Made by a program: the position numbers and the translations under genes
Shown: positions 1 to 10,732 of the stretch, piece after piece
Layout of the letters: each line of letters starts with the position of its first letter
Numbering within the stretch: the stretch's first letter is position 1
Notes under the pieces: model-generated
Database searches by the model: none
The model's input: the letters and a program-made list of their open reading frames with translations, nothing else
Told to the model about the DNA's origin: nothing
From: Guillardia theta CCMP2712
Taxonomy: Eukaryota; Cryptophyceae; Pyrenomonadales; Geminigeraceae
Assembly (NCBI RefSeq): GCF_000315625.1
Contig: NW_005434672.1
Location: 735,909-799,908, forward strand
Length of the DNA: 64,000 nucleotides
Reading direction: 5' to 3'

Positions 1-191
1 ACCGACAAAGGAGCTCGCAGTCGGCATGAAGTTGAACGCCGGACACCATTCAGCTTGAGTGAACCCGAGCCATGTACACGTGCATGCGTTTGGACATGAG
101 CGAAGGCTGCTGGTGTGGAGGTTGCTCCTTGGATGATTTCAAGGGAGCAGATTAAAGCTCCAGCAAGTGCTGAAGTCCAGGTGGGTAGCAT
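1..191 (-). CDS. Plastid-targeted protein, N-terminus only (cut by left edge)
   Basis: On the minus strand an ATG at 191 opens a reading frame that stays open to the window edge (63 codons). The protein begins with a hydrophobic signal peptide (roughly residues 1-29, ending STPAA). A phenylalanine follows at once, then a Ser/Arg-rich stretch without acidic residues (FAHVQTHAR...GVRRSTSCRLRAP). A signal peptide followed by Phe and a basic transit-like segment is the known bipartite plastid address of cryptophytes and other red-plastid algae. The mature part lies outside the window, so its function cannot be named. The same signature occurs in the translocator (24192) and the protease (33635) of this window. 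I am fairly sure of the targeting reading, and less sure that no splice site falls before position 1. Confidence 0.6.
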   Translation of the reverse strand, partial: MLPTWTSALAGALICSLEIIQGATSTPAAFAHVQTHARVHGSGSLKLNGVRRSTSCRLRAPLS

Positions 192-646
192 GGTAGCAGC
201 AGGGTTGGCTCACTATACAATATCACACATCCCGCTATCGGTCGTGCTACCTGAGACCCAATCTGAACCGAGGACGACTATGAAGGTGAGTAAGGAGAGG
301 GAAAGTTCAAACAGAACAATGCCAAGGAGAATCTCACGTCCCTCCTGTTCTTCTTGTTTCTTCTCTCTACCTTCTTCTCTTCACTTCTCTCTACCTCCTT
401 GTCTTGTCTTCACCAGTAGCCTCCTCCCTGTCTCCCTGTCTCCCTGAGGGGTTTATATGGTTGCAACTAGAGCCTTATCAGGGGCAGAGTGTGAGTACTG
501 GGATAAAGTTAGGGTAAGGGTAAAAATGAAGGGGTACTATCGACTGTAATTTCAGGGGTCATCAGGTATGCTTGGGGGTAGATGACAAAGAGGAGTGTAG
601 GGTGGGTGCAGTGAGGAGAGAGGAGGGGGTGGGGGTGGGGGTCAAG
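192..646. other. Intergenic space, C/T-rich
   Basis: This lies between the 5' end of the left-edge gene and the 3' end of the ARM-repeat gene. It holds a C/T-rich stretch (about 340-450) on the plus strand and a G-rich stretch at about 615-645. I see no convincing coding exon. The 110-codon open frame at 115-447 is low-complexity and antisense to the plastid leader. Confidence 0.4.
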
Positions 647-2271
647 TCAATTCATTGGGAAGGCCATGTCCAAGATCAGGGAGGATACAAAGTCGTCGAG
701 GAGCATGAGCGGAGAGTCAGCGCCAAGACGAGCATGCTGACCCATGCACACGGCGACATGGCACTCCAGCAGGCTCGACAGCAGCTGCTCGGCCAGCGCC
801 CGACACTGTGGAGGCTCGTTCCGCAGGCCGAGCTGAATCTGTTGCAACCCCGCTATCAACCCGCTCAAACGAATCCGATGCTGGAACTCGGGCTGATCGT
901 TGATGCTGAGGATGATGAGAAGCACTCGTTCCATGACGCTGTCAGAGAGGTGCCTGCCAGCATGTGAGACATGTCGAGGCCTCGGCTCATGCCACTGCTT
1001 ACCCTGGCTGCCACTCTCGAAGCACTCTGGCTAATTTTTCGATCATTCCCAACTCTACCAGCCTTGCCTAAGAGGCTGGAAGTCAGAATAGGTCAGAACA
1101 AGCAACAACGCAGATCGCACTTGATTTTCCTTGATGGCAGACAGATGACTCATTGGAATAATTACACTGTACAAAGCAAAAAGAATACCACCCCATTTCA
1201 ACCCGTTCAACGAGTGCCTGTCGAACAAGAGGTTAGCGACAGGAATCCACGTAGGAAGTGAGATACCCCAGAATGTTCACAGCCATTTCCAGGTGATTCG
1301 GATACTTGGCTAATACTGGGGCACAAATCTCATACCCTCCCTTCGCTCCCATGATGTTCGCAATCGCCAAGACGGCGCGAGCAACCCGGGCCTCATATTT
1401 CTCTCCTCTTCCCTTCTCCGATAATATTGGAGTGAGCACCTCCTCAACTATCCTAGCATGAATAAGAGCTTGAGCTGCTTCGATCGATCTTGACATGCAA
1501 TTCAACGCCGAGATTGCCGCATTTCGCGCTCCCACGTGCCTTCCATTCGCTACAGATCTGATGGCATCAAGCATGCCTGATATTCATGTCAGAAATAAAA
1601 TGTTCGTATTATCGCAGAATTCCAAGCCAGCAAATAAAAGAACCGGGGCAACAAGGAAGAAAGAGAGAAAATACCTGGAAATTGTACGATATGTATGGGT
1701 GTGTGTTGACTGAAAGCAGCGCAATTGTTGATGACCAGAGCAGCATCCTCTTGATTGTTTCCATCATGTTCTTGAAGCAGCAGTCTTAGACATTCCAGGC
1801 AACCCGGCGCGTTGATGATCGCCATACAGATCTTTTCATTTTGGTACGCAAGCTCACTGAGAGCGCTGCAAGCTTGGTACCTTGCTTCTACTGATCCAGA
1901 CCTGTTGAGGCGATCAAGGGCAGCACAAAGATGAACCAGTGATAAATTTAACCTTAAGATACTACAGAGTGCATTGACTGCTCCTTGACGATCCATCTTC
2001 TCTTTGTTTTCCCTGTTATGCTTATCCGCAGCATGTGCTTTTTGAAAGAGGTATCTTGCTGCTCGAGCTGCAGTTGCATCATCACCCGTAGCCAACTGTT
2101 ATTGAGCTCAGAAGAGAACGAAACACACAGAATGGACACAACAACCTGTCGCACACACTCGCTGATGTCTTCTGCACCGTCACCAGGTTGTGCTAAGTCT
2201 TGCTCTGTCATCGACGCATGCAGCAAAGAATTTCCTAGTAAACATGTCATTGGGGATCTCATTCGATTCAT
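647..2271 (-). CDS. Armadillo-like helical repeat protein
   Basis: This is a minus-strand gene starting at ATG 2271 (a second in-frame Met precedes EQDLAQPGDG). Exons join in phase. A short intron follows SECVRQ and re-enters at LATGDDATAARAARYLF. A second, about 48 bp, separates CSIL from RSGSVEARYQ. A third spans about 1583-1675. The protein is all-helical with ARM-type repeats: EARYQACSALSELAYQNEK, then ARNAAISALNCMSRSIEAA, then ARVARAVLAIANIMGAKGG. The 3' part is less certain; an open frame running from about 1000 to the stop at 647 (RHLSDSVMERVLLIILS) looks like the last helical exon. ARM proteins are scaffolds for protein binding. No partner or pathway can be read from the sequence. The repeat fold is fairly secure; the exact exon ends near 1000-1270 are not. 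Confidence 0.6.
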
Positions 2272-2559
2272 TCAGCACAAAAGAAGACATAGCCTGCACA
2301 GGCATCAGCTTATTGTGCTCTAAGCACGCTGGCTCCTAAGATGAAGATGTTCATGTCGTGCAGATGATCTGGGATTGAGTTCGCTGCTACTGCAGGGCCT
2401 CAAGCATCACCAATTTGCGAAAGCCATTATCTACGTGGTTCTTCTATAATTGGTGATTGCGCTAATCATAGTCAACACCTGAGAGCATGTCTGTCGACTA
2501 ATCAACCATCAAACTAGTTTGAATAAGTGAAACTCCTGTTGCGACCTTTCTGATGCAAG

Positions 2560-3135
2560 TAAGCCTACCAAAGGGTCAATGATTACGCGATGGGGCTACA
2601 AGGAATTGAGTTTCTAGCGCACCATTACCATCTGTCGCAGATGATCTCTGCCTAGTGGTCAGTGCCTCCCCTCCTCCCTCCTCCCCTCGACCATCAGCCT
2701 GCTGGCACAACATTGCAACTAATATGGGGGAATGGTTCCCGACGAGCAGGGTGGGGTGATACAATGGAGATATGGGGGTGGGGTAGCTCATCCTCGGGGT
2801 CCCTTCACACAATCTTCGATGTCATAGGGGGTGGGGCAATGGATTCAGACAGGTAGGGTAGTAGAGTTGGATAAGGTTGGGGGTAGAGGAACAAGCATGG
2901 CCTTTCTTATCGAGGGGGTAGGGGTGGAAAAGGGGGTGGTAGAAGTGTACCAGGGGTCAAGGTCCCCCAATCCCTGGCAAAGGGCGTAAATGGGAGGGGA
3001 GTATCACCCACCCCCTGCCAAAATTTGTTGGAGTGTTGGAGGTGGTGGGCGAAAATGTACTTAGGTGCTCGTCCCAACAACAGCAGGAGAAAGGAGGGGT
3101 ACCATAAAATTTACCACCCCACCATACTATCCCAC
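2560..3135. repeat. Degenerate G-rich/C-rich intergenic array
   Basis: The plus strand carries many short blocks of GGGGGT(A/G)G or GGGGTGG, with the complement CCACCCC(C) at the right side (about 3000-3140). They are irregularly spaced and mixed with unique sequence. Similar blocks occur at about 3740-4110, 8640-9380 and 21740-21990. No gene is visible inside. Possible explanations are decayed tandem repeats or G-quadruplex-forming tracts. Confidence 0.45.
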
Positions 3136-3185
3136 CCACCCTCCAGTCGTCCTACGCCTGATCGTTACATGACGGTTTCCAAAGT

Positions 3186-3450
3186 TCGATGCGCGTCGCC
3201 GCCGGCGCCGGGGCCCGGGCCGCCAAGCGGCCGGGCTGGCGCTCCGACGGGCTGAGTCTTCAAGTTCCCAACTTGAGTTAAGTTCAACTTCCGGTTGGCA
3301 CCGGCCGCCCGGGCCGCGCCGCCGGCCGGGCCCCGGGCACACTGCCACTGGCCTGCCACCGTCAGTGAGAGGCCGGGCCGGCGCCGGTCGCCCGGCCCGG
3401 CCGCCGGCGGGCCCGATCGGCCGCGTGCCACTCATACTACTTCGGAGGCT
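3186..3450. promoter_or_regulatory. GC-rich island in divergent 5' space
   Basis: This segment is very GC-rich, with repeated CCGGGCC, GCCGGC and GGGCCCGGG words in both orientations. It sits between the 5' ends of the ARM-repeat gene (2271) and the channel gene (4398). It resembles seven other islands in this window, all next to a gene start. A promoter role is an inference from position only. Confidence 0.4.
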
Positions 3451-3739
3451 CCGGGGCCTAGCCGATGATACGGTCTATCAGGCTCTCATGTACCAGTGTG
3501 TGCGGCTCCGATTCACTGAGTCCGAGTTATTTCCGACTACTCCGACTGGCATTTTTAACTTACTACCTTGAACTTTGAGTAAAGTTATTTCAGCCTCATT
3601 TTTAACTTAACTTTGAGTAAATGTTCACACCACCTGTTGTCACTCGGATAAGACCCTACCCTCATAAATAGCCATCCTTTTATCTGTGAGGTACCGGTAC
3701 CAGGAAATTTACACGATCCGGTCATGAGGGCTCTGATAT

Positions 3740-4110
3740 GATGGATCCCCCGCCGATTCGTGGCTCGGGGAGGGGTGGGTAGTCGATTAGTGGTACTGAG
3801 AAGTTCACTTGAAAGGCTGGGGTCGGGTGGGGGTGGGGGGTGGCGGGAACTTTGGTGGTTACAGTACCACCGGTACTGGTGAGGGATGTGAGGCCATGGG
3901 GGTGGTCCATGGGGGCGAGATAGAATTTTTGACAGTGCGGCAAGATAAGAGTCAAATGGCAGGACGAGGAGAGGGAGGGAGGGGAGAGCGGTGAGAGATA
4001 GGGAAAGGAGAGCTTCAAACTAGAGGAGGTGCCAGGGAAGGATTCTACGAGAGGGGACGGGTAGGAAGGGGACACTGGGGACCAAAGTGGGAGGGTAGGG
4101 TGCCTTGTGG
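3740..4110. repeat. G-rich tract upstream of channel gene
   Basis: The plus strand is G-rich and purine-rich (GGGTGGGGGTGGGGGG near 3825, GAGGGAGGGAGGGGAG near 3970). It contains the small palindromic word GTACCACCGGTACTG near 3862. No coding signal is seen; open frames here are low-complexity. It is one of four G-rich arrays in the window. Confidence 0.4.
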
Positions 4111-4397
4111 AGTGCAGGTGGTAAGGCAAGATTGGCAGTAACTGCACAGAAGCAGAAGATGATGAGAAAACAAGATCATTGTAGAGAACGAACGACGACG
4201 AGGTAGATTGCGACCTGGATATTGATGCTAGGAAAAAGCAAACACAAACATTAAATCTCCCAGGGATAAGCTAGGAACTTCTTAGAGTTAGAACTTCCGC
4301 AACAAGTTTTATCGGCAACACTCTTCGCTTGCTGTTCTGCAGCTGCCCCTGACTGACGATGGCATGCTATTAAGATTGCGGCAGTTGTAGGAGTGCC

Positions 4398-6806
4398 ATG
4401 ATTGCTGCAAGCTCTACAGTCGCCGCCTCTTCCCTTCTGAAACCTCCCAGCCAGCCAACCCCCACCCACAATCGCACCTCTTCTCTCTCCGTAACTTCAC
4501 CTCTGCAGACCTTTGCTGACTCTGAAAGCGATCTTGACACTCTGATCCCACAATCATCGAGGCTGTTCGAGCTCCAAGTGCACAAACTGCATCATAACGG
4601 AACATGGCAGAGCAGGACTCTGATTGCAAACACGGAGTGGCTGTATGTTTTGATCAACACAAAACCTCCCCCAGAGAAGGCTGGACCATGCTTGATGACA
4701 AACATCAATCTACTCTCTGAAACGACACAAGAGAATCTACGTTTGTCGAAAGGATGGCTGTACTTCCTGCCAACGGAGCATATCGACGATGTCGATGTGA
4801 ATGCAGCAACGAGAAGTTATGATGCAGACAAGGTGAAGGTGAAGATGGAGCGTGAGGATGGAGGTAAAGGCCTCCTCCTCAGTTGTGCTGGGGACACGCT
4901 TCGGATAGAGTTCAACAGCTTTGAGGAGGCGCTGGACTGGTCCGAGGCGCTGGAGCAGCATGGAGTCTACAGGTCAAAAGAGAAGCAGAGCATATCAGAT
5001 CGAATACCATGGAAGGAGATGAGGGACGTCAGCCTGCTGGGAGACGTAGGGGTGAAACCGCAACACCACACCACCAGCCTTCACTTCGCTAACGTCGCCT
5101 TCGCCCGGAGCTTTTTAGTGGAAGGTGACGCGAGTGGGAGGGGCTGAAGAGGCGCGAGGGCGGGGACTCACCGTGACGCTTGCAGGCGAAAAGATGGACA
5201 GCATGCAGGCTCACCGCGAGCTTCGCTTTCAGTTCTCCACGGAGCCAGGAGGATACAACTCTGGGCGCACTTTCATCTTCAAGTGCGTCAACGCGGAGGA
5301 GGAGAGGAGCAAGGTCGAGACCCTAACAGAGACGGCGAAGAGGGAGAGGAAAGCCGCACAACGGCTGAACCAATGGACTCTGCTGCAGAAGAGGATGAAG
5401 AGGACGTACTCGTCTGTGCTCTGTCAGAGTTTCATCGCAATCCTCCTCATCCTCAACTTCCTCGTCAACATCATCGAGAAGCAGACCAACCCGGAGTCAA
5501 ACTCAAGCGCTGCTGCTTTGTTCGACAACCTCGATATCTTCTTCACAGGTGACGAGAGCTGCTCCAGGCGCTACTGAGCTCCTTCCAGTGATCTTCACCG
5601 TCGAGCTGATCCTCAACATCTGCTCGAACTTCTTCTGGGACTTTGTGCTTGACGGATGGAACATCTTTGACTTCATTATCATCGTCATCTCCATCCTCCA
5701 GCTTGCCCTCTCTGCAATTCCAGCCGTCAGGTCGCTCAGAACTTTCAGGACTTTCAGGATCATTCGCATGTTCGGCAAACTGAAGCGACTAAGGACCATC
5801 ATCAACGCCATCTTCGCCAGCATCCTCCCTGTCCTCCAGACTCTGGCGATCTGCCTTGTTGTTGTGGCTGGTGACCCTCCACTCCCTCCTCCTCCCCCCT
5901 CCCTCTACTCCGTGCGCTTCCCTCCCCTGCCTTCTCTCCCTCCCTTTTCTTTGCGCTTGCCCATGGGCCACCAGAGTTGTGACTCTTGTCAGTCTACTGC
6001 AGCCTCGGAGTTGAGTTCTTCCGCTCCGAGTCGCCACGAGACTTCGGTGAGGGAGGAGGAGATTGTCAAGAGGGAAGAGGAGGGTCGTGAGAAGGGGGAG
6101 GAGGGGCAGGAGCAGCACCTGATGTGTGACAGGAAATTTCTTCCGCGGGTTCTACACGCTCTTCGGGGTGGTCGCCTACGGCAAGTGGCCTGACGACACT
6201 CTCCCTGCCTTCCGCGCGGACGGGACGGTCGATGTCGGGACAGTAGCATTCATCTACAGCTACGTGCTCATCGTCGTCATCGTCTTGCTGCAGGTGCTCG
6301 TTGCCGTCCTGCTCGAGAACTTCTTCACAGCCGCGAGGAACGAGAAGGCGAAGATCTTCGAGGAGCACGACCAGTCGGAGATGCTGAAGCTGCAGAACCC
6401 ACTCGACAGTCTGCTCGACACCTTGAGCATCCAGTTCTCAACGCAGGGAGACCTGGAGGAGAGGATAGACATGCTCTTCCGCGTCTTCGACAAGGACCGA
6501 GGAGGGACGCTGACGTTCGAGGAGCTCTCTGAGGGGCTTCACCGCCTCTTCCCGCACAGCAACCGCCTCTCTGAGGACGACTTCATCACCTTCTCCGGGG
6601 GTCTGGCCGAGCTGTCGCCCGAGCAGTTCCGCCAGCAGCTCTGGAAGGAGCTCAAGTCGCACTGGCTGAAGAAGATTGCGAGCACAGCGATGATGTTCGA
6701 TAGCGAGAAGGAGACTGAGATCCTCCTGACCACCGTCAAGATCCTCATGGTCATGGCCGAGTCCTCCTTCAACAACTTCCTCGTCGACACAAAAGAGGTT
6801 CGCCCC

Positions 6807-6854
<48 letters not shown>

Positions 6855-7190
6855 TACTTTCTTCCTCCCCTCACGTCCTCACACTCCCTCCTACCGCTTC
6901 ATCTCTCTCCTGTCGTCTCCCCCATCAAGGTGCTTGTTGACATCTGATCTCATCAGAAACAGAGATCGTCAGAGAATCTCGCAGACAGCGCCGAACCACA
7001 ATTCTTGCGATCGTCTTCCTATGTGAACCTCTCGGTGCGAGAGGAACTCGCTGCTCTGCAGGATCAGATGTCCAAGAACGACGAGCATTACAGGAGTTCG
7101 CTTGACGACATTCATCGCAAGATAGAAGGTCTCACTGATCTCATCACCACCCGCCTCACACCTCTGACAACGGGAAGTTTTGTAGCATGA
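4398..7190 (+). CDS. Single-domain voltage-gated cation channel with EF-hand
   Basis: Five exons join in phase: 4398-5124, 5186-5548, 5589-5870, 6133-6797 and 6957-7190, giving 756 residues. The intron at 5549-5588 is only 40 bp. Residues 1 to about 310 look like one or two PH-like folds (WQSRTLIANTEWLYVL; a final helix EEALDWSEALEQ; then YNSGRTFIFKC). A six-segment channel core follows: S1 (FIAILLILNFLVN), S2/S3 (FDFIIIVISILQLAL), an S4 voltage sensor with regularly spaced arginines (RSLRTFRTFRIIRMFGK), a pore loop (GFYTLFGVVAYGKW) and S6 (VLIVVIVLLQVLVAVLLENF). An EF-hand loop DKDRGGTLTFEE lies behind S6, and a short coiled coil closes the chain. It should conduct cations across a membrane under voltage and calcium control. 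The layout recalls the single-domain EukCat channels of algae. Ion selectivity cannot be read. It converges with the Nudix gene 131 bp away. Confidence 0.85.
6800..6855 (+). repeat. CTGC tetranucleotide microsatellite in intron 4
   Basis: About eleven CCTG/CTGC units lie just inside the donor side of the last intron (6798-6956) of the channel gene. The reading frame runs on through it by chance, but joining 6797 to 6957 keeps phase and gives a sensible C-terminus. Confidence 0.7.
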
Positions 7191-7321
7191 GACTCAACTA
7201 GGTAGTTACAAACAATTATGAAACAAACATGCACACCATCGCCCTCATTCGCTCCTCCCTCTCTCCCTCTCTCTCTCTCTCCCTCCCTCCCTCTCCCTAT
7301 CTCATCCCCCTCCCCTCTCTC

Positions 7322-8447
7322 TCACCGCGCTCGATCCCCCTCCCTCGTCACCCCGAAGTAGGTCGCATAACCGTCTCGCCCAGGAAACTTCACCTCGTAC
7401 TTCACCATCTCCACTGCTGGCTCGACGTGTTGGACGGGCATGGGGCTCTCCTTGCGGAGGCCGTAGAGAACGTCGCAGATGCGGAGGATGAGCGGATGCT
7501 GCTGAGTAGCGACGAACTCACTGAGGGGCATCCAGCGGCAATCACTGATCTCCTCCTCGTCCGCTGAGATCTCCAGCGTCTTCGGCACCAGCCTGCACAC
7601 GACGTAGAGGTCGGACTTGCCCCATGTGAGACCATGTCGGTTCCAGAAGCAGAGGACGGAGGCAAAGTCGCAAGCTATCCCTGTCTCCTCGAACACTTCC
7701 CTGCATGCTCCTTCTTCGAAGGACTCTCCGAGGTCTAGCATGCCTCCCGGAAGCTTCCAGACCGGCGAGCTGGTCCGAGTTCTGTTCCCCGTGTACTCTT
7801 TCACGACCAGCAGCTCCCCCTTATCATTGAGAACAAAACCTGCACAGCCCACCTGATGGGTGGCAAAGTCTGGCACCTTGTCCTCCTCCCCCTCTCTCAG
7901 CCACAGCTTCAGCACCACATAGTCGTCCTTGGCATGGTGGAAGGTGAAGCCCTCGTTCGTGTTTGCGACAGCAGCAAAGCTCGACAGGGCGATGGGCAAC
8001 TGGAGCCAGCATGACTTCATCTGCTCTGACTTGAGATGGCTCACGGTTGACCTCAGTCGAAGGGCAAACTGCTCCTGGGACAGGCACAAGTCTCGCAAGG
8101 AGCCTTCACGGAAATCGACCAACGCTCCCATGTAAGGCAGCTGCGACCATGGCAGGTGCGCCTCTGACGGGGCAGCAGACGTGGACATAGCCGTGCCAAC
8201 TATGCCCCCTCTCAGTGCTCGGAAAGTCGAGGAGCTCCGAGTGCTGCCGATAGTCCTGCAGCGCATGCGTCAGTGGCGCCCAACATGTACAGGCCAAGTC
8301 AAACCTGGGAGGAACGCCGCTCCGGCGAATGGAGCTGAGGCAGGAGGGTGACTTGAGCATGAAGGACATGGAAATGAAGGCTGAGTTCTTCGATGCTCCT
8401 GACAGCGACTGAGCCATAGCCATCGCCATCGCCGCCGCTACCCCCAT
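7322..8447 (-). CDS. NUDT6-like Nudix hydrolase with N-terminal leader
   Basis: Two exons, 8305-8447 and 7322-8255, join in phase across a 49-bp intron to give 358 residues. The Nudix box lies at about residues 218-241 (GGMLDLGESF then REVFEETGI) and keeps the G-x5-E-x7-REUXEExGU pattern. The preceding region (LPYMGALVDFREG...WLQLPIALSSFAAVA) resembles the N-terminal half of NUDT6-type proteins. Nudix enzymes cleave nucleoside diphosphates linked to another group and need a divalent metal; the substrate here is unknown. The first about 65 residues are a Met/Ala/Ser-rich, acid-free leader that ends in ALRGG at residues 61-65. This motif recurs in four other genes of the window. The start ATG at 8447 lies about 15 bp from a GC-rich island. 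The leader may be a targeting peptide, but it has no clear hydrophobic signal core. Confidence 0.85.
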
Positions 8448-8459
8448 GGCAGTTCTGAC

Positions 8460-8610
8460 TCATAAAGCCTCAGTCCCGGGGGCCCCGTGCCCACCGTCCC
8501 AACCGGGCCCGACGCCGGTCCGCCGCCGGCGGGGGCCAGATAACTTCAGTCAGTGAAAGCCCAGGGCCGGATGTGGCCCTCATCCCCTCAGGTTCCCTTG
8601 AGACTTCCGA
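8460..8610. promoter_or_regulatory. GC-rich island at Nudix gene 5' end
   Basis: The segment has CCCGGGGGCCCC and GCCGCCGGCGGGGGCC words, then a CAGTCAGTGA motif and TTCCGGGACT. It begins about 15 bp upstream of the Nudix start codon. It is one of eight such islands, each adjoining a gene 5' end. Confidence 0.4.
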
Positions 8611-8639
8611 AGTTCCGGGACTCATCATGATATCTGCAT

Positions 8640-9380
8640 GCTACTACCCCACGAGCTCAGGCTTTGGAACCCACCCCACCCCACCCCACCCCACCCCCCG
8701 CCCTCCAACTTGATCCGATCCTGGCGGCATTCATCATGGCATGCCGCACTGTGACGATGGCTCCGTAGCACGGTACCCTTCAAGGCACTGATACCATACC
8801 CACCCCCCCGCCCCACCCCCACTCCTCGGTCAGGTACCACCGACTCCCGGAGAATTCTCGGACCGGACCCCCACCCCCCTGAGGTTAGGCCGTTCAGGAT
8901 TCGACTTGAGCTCAGGCCATTTTGGGCCGCTGAGGCTGAGCCACCCTACCCCCTTTACCCCCTGATACTCCTGCGGAATCCTGGGGGTACAACTCGGATG
9001 TTTTTGGCGACCCGACATTCGCAGTTCTGGCCGCACTACTTGTAATGCCGCAGCACCCGTGACCCCACTACCCCCACCCCCCATTCCGGCTACCACCCCC
9101 ATGACTGAGGCTAAAGCCTACCTGACCTGTTGCGAATACCGTAGTACCCCCGCCGCTGACATTGAATTTGAAGTGGGAGTACCCCTTCTCGATCAGTCTT
9201 TATCACCGGTGTGGTCGAGTCACTACCCGTCACTGATATGACCATAAGCACCCCAAGTGGTAGCCGGCATACCCCCTCGCGAAGCAGATATACCACCCCT
9301 ACTTGTTTCTAGATACTCCACAATCATGTCACTACCGGTCTGAGTTTCAACCACCCCCATTCCTAAAGGAAGCTTGAGGG
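8640..9380. repeat. C-rich intergenic array
   Basis: The plus strand carries dozens of CCACCCC, TACCCCC and ACCCCC blocks, including a pure (CCCCA)n run at about 8671-8697. GTACC and CACCGGT words are scattered between them. The open frames crossing it are proline-rich, mutually overlapping and without domain features. I see no gene from 8448 to 9862. Together with the blocks at 2560, 3740 and 21740 it forms a family of degenerate arrays. Confidence 0.5.
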
Positions 9381-9862
9381 GTGGTGATTTGGTGCTGAAC
9401 CTTGTCGTCATGTCGGAGCCGCGGGGGATGCCGGGGGGCAGGAGGAGGTAGCGGTGTTTGATGCCATGGTAGCAGGAGAGAAGGAGTAGCACACGCAGTG
9501 ATGAGAAGAAGAAGGAAGGAAGGTTGCAGCAAACAACCAAGTGCCAGCGTTTAGACCTCTGGGTTGTAGGTGACAATACCTCACCAAAATAAAAGCACGT
9601 TGGATATCGCTGTTGGTTTTGTTGTAGCGAATCAAGAGAGAAGAAGGAGAGAGAAACAATGATAAAAACAAATGGACAAGAAATGAAAAAGCTTCACGCA
9701 ATTCTAACAGAGTAAATATTTCACAAGGATGACTTATTGTTTGTAGGAGCAAGTAAATCACTGGTGCCCACTTTACAAGGTTTCGGATCATAGGTCATCA
9801 AAGTCAAAGTCTCGGCGTTGTCACAAAGCGAGAGCACAAGAAGGTGTGACGCAGTTGAGGCG

Positions 9863-10713
9863 ATGGAAGCGATCAAAGATAGCAAGGAACCGCTTGACTT
9901 CTGGTCGTGGTGGAACGACTTAATGTCATGCGGGTGTGGAGGGAGAGCAGGAGAGACCAAGTTCACTCCTCCTAGCGTCTCCACCAGCAAGATGGATTTC
10001 AACACTCTGCAACCCAACAGAGGTTCCGTCGGCTTGATCCTTCAGAAACGCAACAACGAGTATGCAAACTTGGATGTCTCGTTGTGTCATTCGAAGATTA
10101 ACTTGTTCCCTAGCCATGGCGGAATGCGAGTGGTTGCGATTGCAGCAGATGGTGACCGAGTCTCTTGTTTGTCGCCTGATTGACTTCATGGTACAGGGCC
10201 GGCAAGGAGGTGCGGGGTGATCAAGACAGGCATGCTCGTGGTACTCGCGTCCCCCGCTCTTATGTTGTGCATGACGTGGAGGGCGCAGAATGTCATCGAT
10301 GGGACGCCCGTCGCAGACCTGACAGAAGACGAGGCACGTCATTCTCCTTGCTCGCGAGTTGAGGTTGACTGGTTGCGTCTCTCAGGCCGTCAGAAAAATG
10401 TTGGGGGTCGAGGGAACGACATTGAATCTCAGCCTACTAGACGAGGTGACTCGTCCCTCCTTCCCCCTTGCCCCTCTTGCACTCCCTTCTCTCCTCCTGG
10501 TCCTGGTCTTGGTCGCCATGCCTTACAACTGCTCGACCACATTCCCCAGTACCCCCCCTCCCTGGAGCTTCTTTTCGATGCTCGAGTCTCCTCACACTCT
10601 GTTAGACTACTGGGCAGTTCTTCGACGTCTCGTTGGTTCGCGAGGTCTTGACTTCTGGCGCTCGCTTCTCTTTCCCGGGCATGTCGCGCTCGGGCAGAAA
10701 CATTCGGATTTAG
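9863..10713 (+). CDS. Small PDZ-domain protein
   Basis: Five exons (9863-10151, 10197-10240, 10289-10333, 10386-10445 and 10618-10713) join in phase to 177 residues. The joined middle forms a PDZ fold: GSVGLIL as first strand, VVAIAADGPARRCGVIKTG as the substrate-binding and loop region, LVNVIDGTPVADLTEDEA, and RKMLGVEGTTLNLSL as last helix and strand. PDZ domains bind short C-terminal peptides. The N-terminus (DFWSWWNDLM) is not recognised and has no signal peptide. The third intron appears to start with GC rather than GT (10334). Using the nearest GT donor would break the frame inside the most conserved PDZ helix. The gene ends 19 bp from the convergent PDZ-CBM48 gene. The PDZ reading is good; the N-terminal exon start is the first in-frame ATG. 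Confidence 0.65.
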
Positions 10714-10732
10714 TCACGGACTTTATGAAGCT

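Noticed and set aside
115-447. Plus-strand frame of 110 codons at the left end
   Set aside because: It is antisense to the plastid leader and ends in simple pyrimidine-rich sequence.
9223-9791. Minus-strand frames in the C-rich intergenic zone
   Set aside because: They overlap each other, lack domains and have no plausible splice partners.
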